NCBI GenBank assembly: GCA_003220935.1 | Contig: QHTT01000120.1 | Coordinates: 1-38,057 of the forward strand | Length of the DNA: 38,057 nucleotides | Direction of reading: 5' to 3' | Source: Gemmatimonadota bacterium | Lineage (GTDB): Bacteria > Gemmatimonadota > Gemmatimonadetes > Gemmatimonadales > GWC2-71-9 | Shown here: positions 15,926 through 22,630 of the stretch, piece after piece | Layout: each line of letters opens with the position of its first letter | Numbering within the stretch: position 1 is the first letter of the stretch | Notes under the pieces: generated by a model | The model's input: the letters and a program-made list of their open reading frames with translations, nothing else | What the model was told of the DNA's origin: nothing | The model's database searches: none | Made by a program: the position numbers and the translations under genes

Positions 15926-17256
15926 GGCGGCCGCTTGAAGATGATCGTGATGCCGTTCGTGACAGAGATGATCGACGGCAGCCCCGCGGTCTCGGGCACC
16001 AGGCGCCGGATCGTGGTTGTGGTCCCCGTCGCCGCGCCGCCCGCCTGCGCGATGGCGTCACCCGCGGTCGGTACGACATCGAGCGTACCGGCGGAGAGCA
16101 GCCCGCCAGTCGCGGGCTGGACGGCTGCCGCGGCTTCCCCCAGCGCATCCACGGCCGCGAGGGAGCCGAGCGGATCGGCGCCCGCCTGGCGCAGCGCCGG
16201 GGCCGCCGCCGCCGCCTGCCGATCCTGCGCGGCCGTCCGGAAGCTCGGGTCCGCACGCGTCGCCTCACCAAACCGCCGCACTGCGCCGGCGTAGTCACCG
16301 CCGTCCATCGCCTCGAGCCCGCGGCTATACGCGAGGAACGCCGCGAGATTGCGCGGTCCCTCCTTCAGGATGCGCTGTCGCTCGGCCTCCGTGAGCTGGA
16401 TCCCGAGCTGGGCAGCGAGCCCGAACACGACCTGCTTTTCGAGAGCGAGCAGCCGCGGGAACGGCCCCGTCGCCGGCGCCACCGGCCGGACCACGCCGCT
16501 GCCGCTCACGACCGACGCCGTGAGCTGGACCGACCCCGTTCCCGCCGGCGGGATCGTGGCGACGCCTTGCACCATGCGCTCGACGCGGAGCAGCTTTCCG
16601 ACACGCGCTGCCGTCGCCGGGTCTGCACGGTCGCTCGCCCCGAGCTTCAACTCGGCGAGCAGCACGCCGATTTGCAGCCGCTCGAGCAGCCGCAGGGTCC
16701 GGATGTAGGCGAGATCGGTGGTGATCAGCTCGGCGAGGCCGCGCGACAGCGGTTGGTAGGTCGAATCGCCCGACACGAGCACCGGCAGCACCGCCACGGT
16801 CGCCGACTGCGGCGGCTGCTGCGCGAGCTCAGCCTCGCGTGCCAGCGCCTGCTGAGCCGTCCGCTCGGCCGACGCGCGCAGCGCGAGCTGGGCCTTGGCA
16901 CGGAGCGCCGCGACCCCGCGAGCGGTGGGGTGCTGCGCGGCGAAGTCGCTGTACGTGGCAATCGCTGCGTCGTAACGCCCCCCCTGCTCCTGGCACCAGC
17001 CCACCACGAGCGGTCCGCGGACGTTGTCCGGCTCCAGCAGCTGGGCGGTATGCGCCACCGTGACCGCGGTGTCGCAGCGCCGGGCTGCGGCAAGCGCCGC
17101 GGCGAGCCGGAACCGAAGGGCGGCATTGCGAGGCTCGCGCTGGGCCTGGGCGATGAGGGCGGGGATCTCGGGCGGCGCGACTGCAGCGGGCTTAGGGGCG
17201 GGTGCACAGGCCCCCGCGAACGCCAGCGGAAAGAGCAGTAGCCGCGTCGTGGTCAT
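15922..17256 (-). CDS. TPR protein with CsgG/FlgO-like domain, exported
   Basis: This encodes 444 residues. The N-terminus MTTTRLLLFPLAFAGACAP is a signal with a possible lipobox (AGAC, not ideal). Residues about 25-130 are TPR-like helices. Residues about 150-260 resemble the CsgG/FlgO nucleotide-binding-like fold seen in many lipoproteins: ATVAVLPVLVSGD, LSRGLAELITTDLAYI, LRLLERLQIGVLLAELKLG, LLRVERMVQGVATI. Another TPR follows (AFLAYSRGLEAMDGGDYAGA, about 310-350), then an Ala/Gly-rich tail. Such proteins usually sense or assemble envelope structures. It overlaps the barrel-protein gene by 4 bp. The function of this particular pair is unknown. Confidence 0.75.
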   Translation of the reverse strand: MTTTRLLLFPLAFAGACAPAPKPAAVAPPEIPALIAQAQREPRNAALRFRLAAALAAARRCDTAVTVAHTAQLLEPDNVRGPLVVGWCQEQGGRYDAAIATYSDFAAQHPTARGVAALRAKAQLALRASAERTAQQALAREAELAQQPPQSATVAVLPVLVSGDSTYQPLSRGLAELITTDLAYIRTLRLLERLQIGVLLAELKLGASDRADPATAARVGKLLRVERMVQGVATIPPAGTGSVQLTASVVSGSGVVRPVAPATGPFPRLLALEKQVVFGLAAQLGIQLTEAERQRILKEGPRNLAAFLAYSRGLEAMDGGDYAGAVRRFGEATRADPSFRTAAQDRQAAAAAPALRQAGADPLGSLAAVDALGEAAAAVQPATGGLLSAGTLDVVPTAGDAIAQAGGAATGTTTTIRRLVPETAGLPSIISVTNGITIIFKRPP

Positions 17257-17299
17257 AGAGTAAGAGTAGTAAGAGGGAGGGGGAAAGGCGGGGAAGCCG

Positions 17300-17617
17300 T
17301 CAGCGCCGAGACTTCTTCTTCGCCGGCCTTTTCTTCGCCACCTTCGGCTTCGCGGCCTTGGCGGTCTTGCGCCGCGACTTGAGAGCCGCCTGCACCTCGG
17401 CGAGCACGCGGTCGCCCTCGTCTGGACCGATCAACCCCCGCCGCACGGCATACCGCACGAGCTCTTCCGCGTCCTCAGCCGAGAAATCGCCGATACCGGC
17501 AGCCCCACGGATCGCCTTGACGAGCGCGTCCGCCACCGGGCTGCGCAGCACACTGGCGATTCCAGGGAGGGCCTCGAGCAGCGAAGAGATCTGCGACCCG
17601 CCGAGTTCGGCTGGCAT
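17300..17617 (-). CDS. Small basic-tailed protein, unknown
   Basis: This encodes 105 residues. Residues 1-75 are a helical domain (SSLLEALPGIASVLRSP, EDAEELVRYAVRRGLI, EGDRVLAEVQAAL) and the last 30 are a Lys/Arg/Ala tail (KTAKAAKPKVAKKRPAKKK), like the tails of histone-like or nucleic-acid-binding proteins. DNA or RNA binding is plausible from the tail alone. It sits alone, 43 bp from the TPR lipoprotein gene start. No family is recognised. Confidence 0.65.
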   Translation of the reverse strand: MPAELGGSQISSLLEALPGIASVLRSPVADALVKAIRGAAGIGDFSAEDAEELVRYAVRRGLIGPDEGDRVLAEVQAALKSRRKTAKAAKPKVAKKRPAKKKSRR

Positions 17618-17694
17618 GAAGCAGGCTGCTCCGGCGCTGAAGGTCGCGCCAAGCTACATCCCGCCTTCGGGACCGTCAAGGATTTTTGCGCCAA

Positions 17695-17958
17695 CTAGCG
17701 TTGTGGTGCGCGGTTACGGCGCTGGCGCAGCGCCTGCACAAGCGCGCCGGGAGCGCGCCGCGAGATGATCAGATCGGAGTGGGAGAGGAGCTCGCCCAAC
17801 ACCGTGCGAGTGCGCTGGTCGAGCGGCATCTCGAACCGCAGGTCGAGCTGGTATTCCGAGTTGTCCGGACCCTGGCCGGAGAGCGTGAAGCCCTGGCGCT
17901 CGGGTTTGACCTGATCGACCTCGATTTCCGCCAGTGGCTCGTACTCGCTGCCGTCCAT
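17695..17958 (-). CDS. Small conserved-looking protein, unknown
   Basis: This encodes 87 residues from the ATG at 17958, with GGAGGT-like sequence (CCGGAGGTTGCC on the minus strand) about 6 bases upstream. The first 60 residues form a strand-rich domain with acidic character (EYEPLAEIEVDQVKPERQ, YQLDLRFEMPLDQRT). The last 20 are basic (RQRRNRAPQR). It is cytoplasmic by appearance and has no recognised motif. It may share a transcript with the basic-tailed gene downstream. Confidence 0.6.
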   Translation of the reverse strand: MDGSEYEPLAEIEVDQVKPERQGFTLSGQGPDNSEYQLDLRFEMPLDQRTRTVLGELLSHSDLIISRRAPGALVQALRQRRNRAPQR

Positions 17959-18087
17959 GGCAACCTCCGGTTCCCGTGAGAGATACGCCTCGCACGGGGG
18001 GTGTCAAGCCGGCGCCCTGCTACGGCGCGCCGCGTTGCCGCCCTTCCAGGGGTGGCTACATTACGATTTTGGAGGTGCAAGGACGTC

Positions 18088-18360
18088 GTGGGGCGACGCG
18101 GGATCAAGGAGTACCGGGCGCCGGAGGCGCTGGCGCTGATCGCGGCAGACCGGGAGCACACCCCCCTGGTCTGCCCGTCGTGTGGCACCCGCTCGATCGT
18201 GCGGTCGCCCCGGCGGCGAGGGGGGGTGAGGACGGTCCCGGCTGCTTCGGAGCGGATCACCCTCACCTGCCACGGCTGCGGCCGCCACGCGTCCTACATC
18301 GAGCGCGGCCCGGAGCCCCCGCGCGATCAGACGATGGACCCGCGTGCGGCCCACGTCTGA
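18088..18360 (+). CDS. Small zinc-ribbon protein upstream of infA
   Basis: This encodes 90 residues from the GTG at 18088; GGAGGT at 18071-18076 is upstream, though at 11 bases its spacing is long. Two CxxC knuckles, CPSC (about 31-34) and CHGC (about 67-70), would bind one zinc. Between them lies an Arg/Gly loop (RSPRRRGGVRTVP) whose DNA (GAGGGGGGGTGAGGAC) resembles the G-rich repeat family seen elsewhere in the window. It is followed 34 bp later by infA in the same direction, so a translation-linked or RNA-binding role is conceivable; this is inference from position only. Confidence 0.6.
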   Translation: MGRRGIKEYRAPEALALIAADREHTPLVCPSCGTRSIVRSPRRRGGVRTVPAASERITLTCHGCGRHASYIERGPEPPRDQTMDPRAAHV

Positions 18361-18394
18361 GGCCGGCCTGAACGAGAGGGGAGACTGAGGAGCG

Positions 18395-18610
18395 GTGGCC
18401 GGCGACGCCATTCAGATGATGGGCACCGTAACCGAGGTCCTGCCCAACACCACCTTCCGGGTAAAGCTGGAGAACGGCCACGAGGTGCTGGCGTACGTCA
18501 GCGGGAAGATGCGCAAGAACTACATTCGCATTTTGCAGGGAGATCGGGTCGCAGTCGACCTTTCCCCGTACGACCTCACGCGCGGAAGAATAACCTACCG
18601 GTACAAATAG
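18395..18610 (+). CDS. infA: Translation initiation factor IF-1
   Basis: This encodes 71 residues, exactly the usual IF-1 length: a single S1/OB-fold with [31 protein letters not shown] and the family's ending [11 protein letters not shown]. It binds the ribosomal A site on the 30S subunit with IF-2 and IF-3. The start is a GTG (reads AGDAIQMMG where most have AKEDAIEVEG). GAGGAG lies only 2 bases before it and AGGGGAG 12 before, so the spacing is atypical. The gene ends at a large inverted repeat. It is not placed among ribosomal protein genes here. Confidence 0.97.
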   Translation: MAGDAIQMMGTVTEVLPNTTFRVKLENGHEVLAYVSGKMRKNYIRILQGDRVAVDLSPYDLTRGRITYRYK

Positions 18611-18764
18611 AAGGCGTCACGCAAAGACGTCGCACAAGAGCGTAGCACAGAGGCGTCACGCGACAACGTAAGAGGCCGGGATCGCTCCCGGCCTCTCGAC
18701 GTTTCTGCGCGACGCCTTCGCGTGACGTCTCTGCGAGACGGTTCTGCTCGACGTCGTTACGTCG
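18611..18764. terminator. Two-way terminator within a large imperfect inverted repeat
   Basis: The core hairpin is AGAGGCCGGGA (18671-18681), loop TCGC, TCCCGGCCTCT (18686-18696). Flanking arms with repeated CGTCACGCGA/GACGTC-like words (18615-18670 and 18700-18760) extend the symmetry. It fills the whole gap between infA and the convergent porin gene. Confidence 0.75.
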
Positions 18765-20006
18765 TTAGAAGAACAGCATGAACCCACCGGACACGTCCGT
18801 CTGCTTGGTCCCCGGCGCCAGGCCTCCGATTTGACCAGTGGTGCCTTCCTGCGTGCCCTCGAACACGAGCTTCAGGGACTTGGTCCACTGGTGATAGATG
18901 CCGAGGGTGTAGGCATACAGGTTCGACCGCACCAGCTCGTTGCCGTCACCAGCGGGTGCCGCCGTCGCGTTGTTCTTCAAGCGGCTGAAGCCCCAGCTGG
19001 CGCCGACGGTCGTCTTCTTGTTCAGGGTATAGCCCAGCTGCACGTATCCGCCGTCTGACGAGCGCAGCTCGGTGCTGGTCGCCGCAGTGCCTGCCCGCTC
19101 GCCCCCCCCGAATAGCAACGTCGTGCCGACGCCCTTGCCGATGTAACCGGTCACGACGACCGAGAGGTCGGAGAAGTCACCGCGGACGCCGGCCGTGCCG
19201 CCCACCGAGCTGGCTGTCTGACCAGCGGTCGCCGCGTTCGACGTGCTCTGCCACAGGCCGCCGGCCCAGAACATGTACTTGTTCTTCCCAGACTTCTGGT
19301 TATAGGTGAGCTCCGCCTCGACGCGCGGGATCTTCGTCACGACAAACGCGCACGTGGCAGGGACCGTGCACAGCCCGGTGGTGGGACTTCTCTCACCTTG
19401 TAGGTTGCTGGGCTGGAAAGCGCCGATCGAGAGCTGCGCTGGTCGGCCGGCTCTCGTGCTATAAGTCAACTGGGCATCGAAGTTAGGATACAGGTAGCCG
19501 TACCCGATCCGACCCAGCGTGGTGCCGCCGCCCTGGCCGCCACCGATCCCCACCGCGCCCACGCCAAACAGGGTCATGTCGTTGAGAATGTTCTGACGGC
19601 TGAACAGGCCCAGCTCGCGACCCGCCAAGATTTGGCCCCACTGGCCGCCGACCGTCAGGTACACCTGGCGCATGTCGATCTGCGCGCCCGCCTGCGTGCC
19701 GTTGCCGAAGTTGTCGTGCACGCCGCCGCCATTGTTGATCTGCGGCGCGAACCCGAAGTGTACGCCGAGATTCATTCCGGCTTCTTTCCCCTTCGCCTCG
19801 AACGTGGCGAATGCCGGGAGCAGCCCGGTGCGGACGCTCGAGTTCGCCGGACCGCTATTGTTGACCTTGCTGAACACCCAAAAGGCGTTCACGTTGCCCG
19901 CGAAGGAGAACGACCATCCGTTGGACATCTGCATCGTGAGCTGGGCGTTGGCCGCCGCGGGCAGCAGCAATGCCACAGCTACCAACAACAGCGCGAGACG
20001 CTTCAT
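18765..20006 (-). CDS. Gram-negative porin
   Basis: This encodes 413 residues, with a signal peptide MKRLALLLVAVALLLPAAANAQ and then a barrel that ends in Phe (GGFMLFF), the C-terminal signature of BAM-inserted outer-membrane proteins. Alternating strands such as GWSFSFAGNVNAFWVF, QVYLTVGGQWGQILAGRELGLF and YVQLGYTLNKKTTVGASWGF match general trimeric porins, where the RQVYLTVGG and AGRELGLF motifs are typical. It would admit small solutes across the outer membrane. The ribosome site AAGGAGGG is strong. It is the last gene of the long minus-strand run with the sulfocyanin and the PQQ dehydrogenase, so it may supply their substrate. Confidence 0.88.
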   Translation of the reverse strand: MKRLALLLVAVALLLPAAANAQLTMQMSNGWSFSFAGNVNAFWVFSKVNNSGPANSSVRTGLLPAFATFEAKGKEAGMNLGVHFGFAPQINNGGGVHDNFGNGTQAGAQIDMRQVYLTVGGQWGQILAGRELGLFSRQNILNDMTLFGVGAVGIGGGQGGGTTLGRIGYGYLYPNFDAQLTYSTRAGRPAQLSIGAFQPSNLQGERSPTTGLCTVPATCAFVVTKIPRVEAELTYNQKSGKNKYMFWAGGLWQSTSNAATAGQTASSVGGTAGVRGDFSDLSVVVTGYIGKGVGTTLLFGGGERAGTAATSTELRSSDGGYVQLGYTLNKKTTVGASWGFSRLKNNATAAPAGDGNELVRSNLYAYTLGIYHQWTKSLKLVFEGTQEGTTGQIGGLAPGTKQTDVSGGFMLFF

Positions 20007-20188
20007 ACGAGAATCCCTCCTTGGGAGTTTGCCTGCTCACCTACCGCTCGTGCCCTGCAAATGCGCCGATTGCGGCGGCGCCAGGTACGTCCGAGTGGGA
20101 CCGCGATCTCCCACCAGTCATGCTCGTCGAGCTGCGTCTTGATGTGACCGAAAGGAAAGCGGAGCGCACCTCCTCGCAAGCGAGTCGA

Positions 20189-20746
20189 TTACGTCTTTCC
20201 GCCGGGGCTGGCCGCCAGAAACGGCCGCCGAATTGATCCCGAAACCTCGAGGCGAATCCACATCCCGGCCGCCCCGTGGCCCGGAACCCCGCAAAATATT
20301 AGGTAGGACCCCCCCCTATCCGCAATAAAGCGAATGTCATCCGTCTGTTCTGAGATCAGTCCCTGCTCCAGGCGAACCGTCATCGCGCGGGCAAAGGCGG
20401 GCGCAACTGGCCCTGTGGGAAGGGGATGGGTGTCTAGCACCACCTCGGCGGAATGGGGAAGCATTCCATCGTGATTCCGAAACTGCAACACGACATTCCA
20501 CCCGAGCGGCACCGTCAGGGTGAGCCCCCCGTCCCGGAAGCCGTTGAAATTGAGGGCCCCGTTGAGCCCCGTCAGACCCGCCACGAGCTCGAATGTGGCG
20601 GTCTTGGTGACTGTATCAGCCTGCAACCAGGACGGGTCGATGGGCTGGATCGGCACCGTCCGCTCGCTTTGACCGTGCAGCGCACGCGGCGCGGCCGCGC
20701 CGGTCGCCAAGGCCAGCATTACGGCAGCGGACAAGATTTTGACCAT
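20189..20746 (-). CDS. Sulfocyanin-like blue copper protein
   Basis: This encodes 185 residues: a signal peptide (about 1-25, ending LHGQ) and a cupredoxin domain. The type-1 copper ligands are visible as His in LPHSAEV and Cys-His-Met in FCGVPGHGAAGMW, the arrangement of sulfocyanins. It would carry single electrons in the periplasm. It follows the PQQ dehydrogenase by 116 bp in the same direction, which makes it a good candidate electron acceptor for that enzyme or for a quinol oxidase branch. The interval is occupied by a perfect 18-bp-stem inverted repeat. Identity as a cupredoxin is firm; the sulfocyanin subclass rests on the C-G-V-P-G-H motif. Confidence 0.88.
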   Translation of the reverse strand: MVKILSAAVMLALATGAAAPRALHGQSERTVPIQPIDPSWLQADTVTKTATFELVAGLTGLNGALNFNGFRDGGLTLTVPLGWNVVLQFRNHDGMLPHSAEVVLDTHPLPTGPVAPAFARAMTVRLEQGLISEQTDDIRFIADRGGSYLIFCGVPGHGAAGMWIRLEVSGSIRRPFLAASPGGKT

Positions 20747-20783
20747 CTAAACCTCGTGTGGGAAACAATTGGCCCGTTCCCTC

Positions 20784-20846
20784 GTCGGGTCGGGGTCTCC
20801 CGAAGCGACTGCGTATTTTTGTCGCGCAGGGAGACCCCGACCCGAC
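20784..20846. repeat. Perfect 18-bp-stem inverted repeat
   Basis: GTCGGGTCGGGGTCTCCC (20784-20801) and its exact complement (20829-20846) flank a 27-nt centre with TATTTTTG. It lies between the PQQ dehydrogenase stop and the sulfocyanin start and could form a transcript-end or mRNA-stability hairpin. It lacks a T-rich tail on the minus strand. Confidence 0.9.
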
Positions 20847-20862
20847 GTGGGCCGGGGTGAGG

Positions 20863-22602
20863 CTACATGCCGGCCTTCGGCAGCCCGAACACGAACACGG
20901 AGTTGCCGAGCGGGTAGCTGATCTGGAAGTTCCCGCCCGCGGCCACGGCGACGAACTCCTCGCCGTCCACCTGGAAGACGGACGGCGCGGCGTTGGCACC
21001 GGCGCCGCAGTTGAACTTCCACAGCACGGTGCCGGTCTTGGCGTCGTACGCCTTGAACCAGCCGTTGCCCTCGCCCGCGAACACCAAGCCGCCCGCCGTC
21101 GCGGTAGCCCCACCCATCATCGGCAGCTCGGTCTTCACGGTCCAGGCGATCTTCCCGGTGTTCAAGTCGATCGCATTGACGTTGCCGTACTCACCCGAGT
21201 AGCCGCCCTTGTCGTCGGGGATGCGCACGAAAGCACTGCCGAGCCACAGCCGGCCGTTCTCCCAGGGCGCGTAGTGGACCTTGTAGTGCATCGGCTGGTG
21301 CAGCCCCACCGTGTACGCGTAACCCAGGTCGGGGTGCACGGCGATCGGTGACCACTCCTCGCCGCCGTTCGCGCCCGGGAGCATGAAGACGCCGTCTGCG
21401 GTGGGCTGCGAGTACATGTTCTGCTGCGGCACGAACGCCGCCGAGCGGCGGATCAGCTTGCCGGTGGCCGCGTCGAGCACGTAGACGAACCCGGTTTTCC
21501 CCGCCTCGACCACCGCCTTCTTGCCACCCACCGTCGCGATCACGGGCGGACTCACCGCATCGAGGTCCCACACGTCGTGCGGCACCTCCTGGTAGCCCCA
21601 CTTGAACTTGCCGCTGGTCGCGTCGATCGCCGCGATCGACTCGGTCCAGCGGTCGTCGCCGGGGCGGATGGAGCCGTCCAGGTCGGGCGACGGGTTGCCG
21701 ATGGCGACGAACAGGGTCTTCGTGGCGTCGTCGTAAGCCGGCGTCATCCACATCGAGCCGCCGCCGTGTTGCCACGCGTCGGCGTACTTGGCGGAATCGG
21801 CCTTCTCCTTCGCGATGTCGCGCTTCAGATCGTCGCCCTCGGGCGTGGTCTTGGACCAGGGGCCCCACCACCCGCCGTCCTGGGGCGACGGGATAGTGTA
21901 CCACGTCCACACCGGCGCGCCGGTCGCCGCGTTGAAGGCCTTCACGTAGCCGCGAATGCCGTACTCGGCGCCCGAGGTCCCGATGATCACCATATCCCCG
22001 ATCACGAGGGGGGCCATCGTCTCGGTGTAGCCGGCCGCCGGCCCGTCGCCCACCTTCACGGCCCACTTCTCCTTGCCGGTCGTCGCATCGAGCGCCACCA
22101 GCTCGTCGTCCAGTGTGCCGAGAAAGACCGAGCCGCCCGCCACCGCGACCCCACGGTTGTTCGGGCCGCAGCACGCGGTGCTCACGGACGCGTTCTTGTG
22201 CTCGTACTGCCACAGCATCTTCTGGGTCCGCAGATCGAAAGCGCGCACGATGTTGTTCGGCGTCGCCGGCGAGGTGATGTACATGATGCCGTTGACGACG
22301 ATCGGCGTGGTTTCAAAGCTGCCGAGCGTGGTGGAGCCGTGCGTATAGACCGCGCGGGCGACCAGATTCTTCACGTTCGCAGTGTTGATCTGCTTCAGGG
22401 GGGAGAACCGGTTGTTCCAGTAGTTGTGGCCGTACATCAGCCAGTTGCTGCTGCCCGCGGCCTGGAGCAGCATGTCGTTCGTGACGAAGCCCCGCGGCAC
22501 GGCCGCGGGGTCGGCGGTCCCCCCCGAGCCCTGCCCTGCCAGCGGCGCGGCGACCACCGAGGCAACGGCTACGGTCGCGCACCAGCGAGCCCAATGCGTC
22601 AT
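20863..22602 (-). CDS. PQQ-dependent alcohol dehydrogenase, lanthanide-type signature
   Basis: This encodes 579 residues from the ATG at 22602 (GGAGGT ribosome site, then a signal peptide ending at about APLAGQ). It is an eight-bladed quinoprotein of the MxaF/XoxF/ExaF superfamily without a cytochrome c domain. Key residues: vicinal disulfide C144-C145 in STACCGPNNRG, metal ligands E213 (GAEYGIRG) and N303 (IGNPSP), catalytic Asp346 in PHDVWDLD, and Asp348 two positions later. An Asp at +2 marks lanthanide-dependent enzymes, where calcium enzymes carry Ala, Ser or Thr. It oxidises alcohols to aldehydes in the periplasm. Neighbours are a TonB receptor (28 bp upstream) and a blue copper protein. 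Substrate unknown. Confidence 0.9.
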   Translation of the reverse strand: MTHWARWCATVAVASVVAAPLAGQGSGGTADPAAVPRGFVTNDMLLQAAGSSNWLMYGHNYWNNRFSPLKQINTANVKNLVARAVYTHGSTTLGSFETTPIVVNGIMYITSPATPNNIVRAFDLRTQKMLWQYEHKNASVSTACCGPNNRGVAVAGGSVFLGTLDDELVALDATTGKEKWAVKVGDGPAAGYTETMAPLVIGDMVIIGTSGAEYGIRGYVKAFNAATGAPVWTWYTIPSPQDGGWWGPWSKTTPEGDDLKRDIAKEKADSAKYADAWQHGGGSMWMTPAYDDATKTLFVAIGNPSPDLDGSIRPGDDRWTESIAAIDATSGKFKWGYQEVPHDVWDLDAVSPPVIATVGGKKAVVEAGKTGFVYVLDAATGKLIRRSAAFVPQQNMYSQPTADGVFMLPGANGGEEWSPIAVHPDLGYAYTVGLHQPMHYKVHYAPWENGRLWLGSAFVRIPDDKGGYSGEYGNVNAIDLNTGKIAWTVKTELPMMGGATATAGGLVFAGEGNGWFKAYDAKTGTVLWKFNCGAGANAAPSVFQVDGEEFVAVAAGGNFQISYPLGNSVFVFGLPKAGM

Positions 22603-22630
22603 ACCCACCTCCGTTGAAGGTTGTGGCGGG

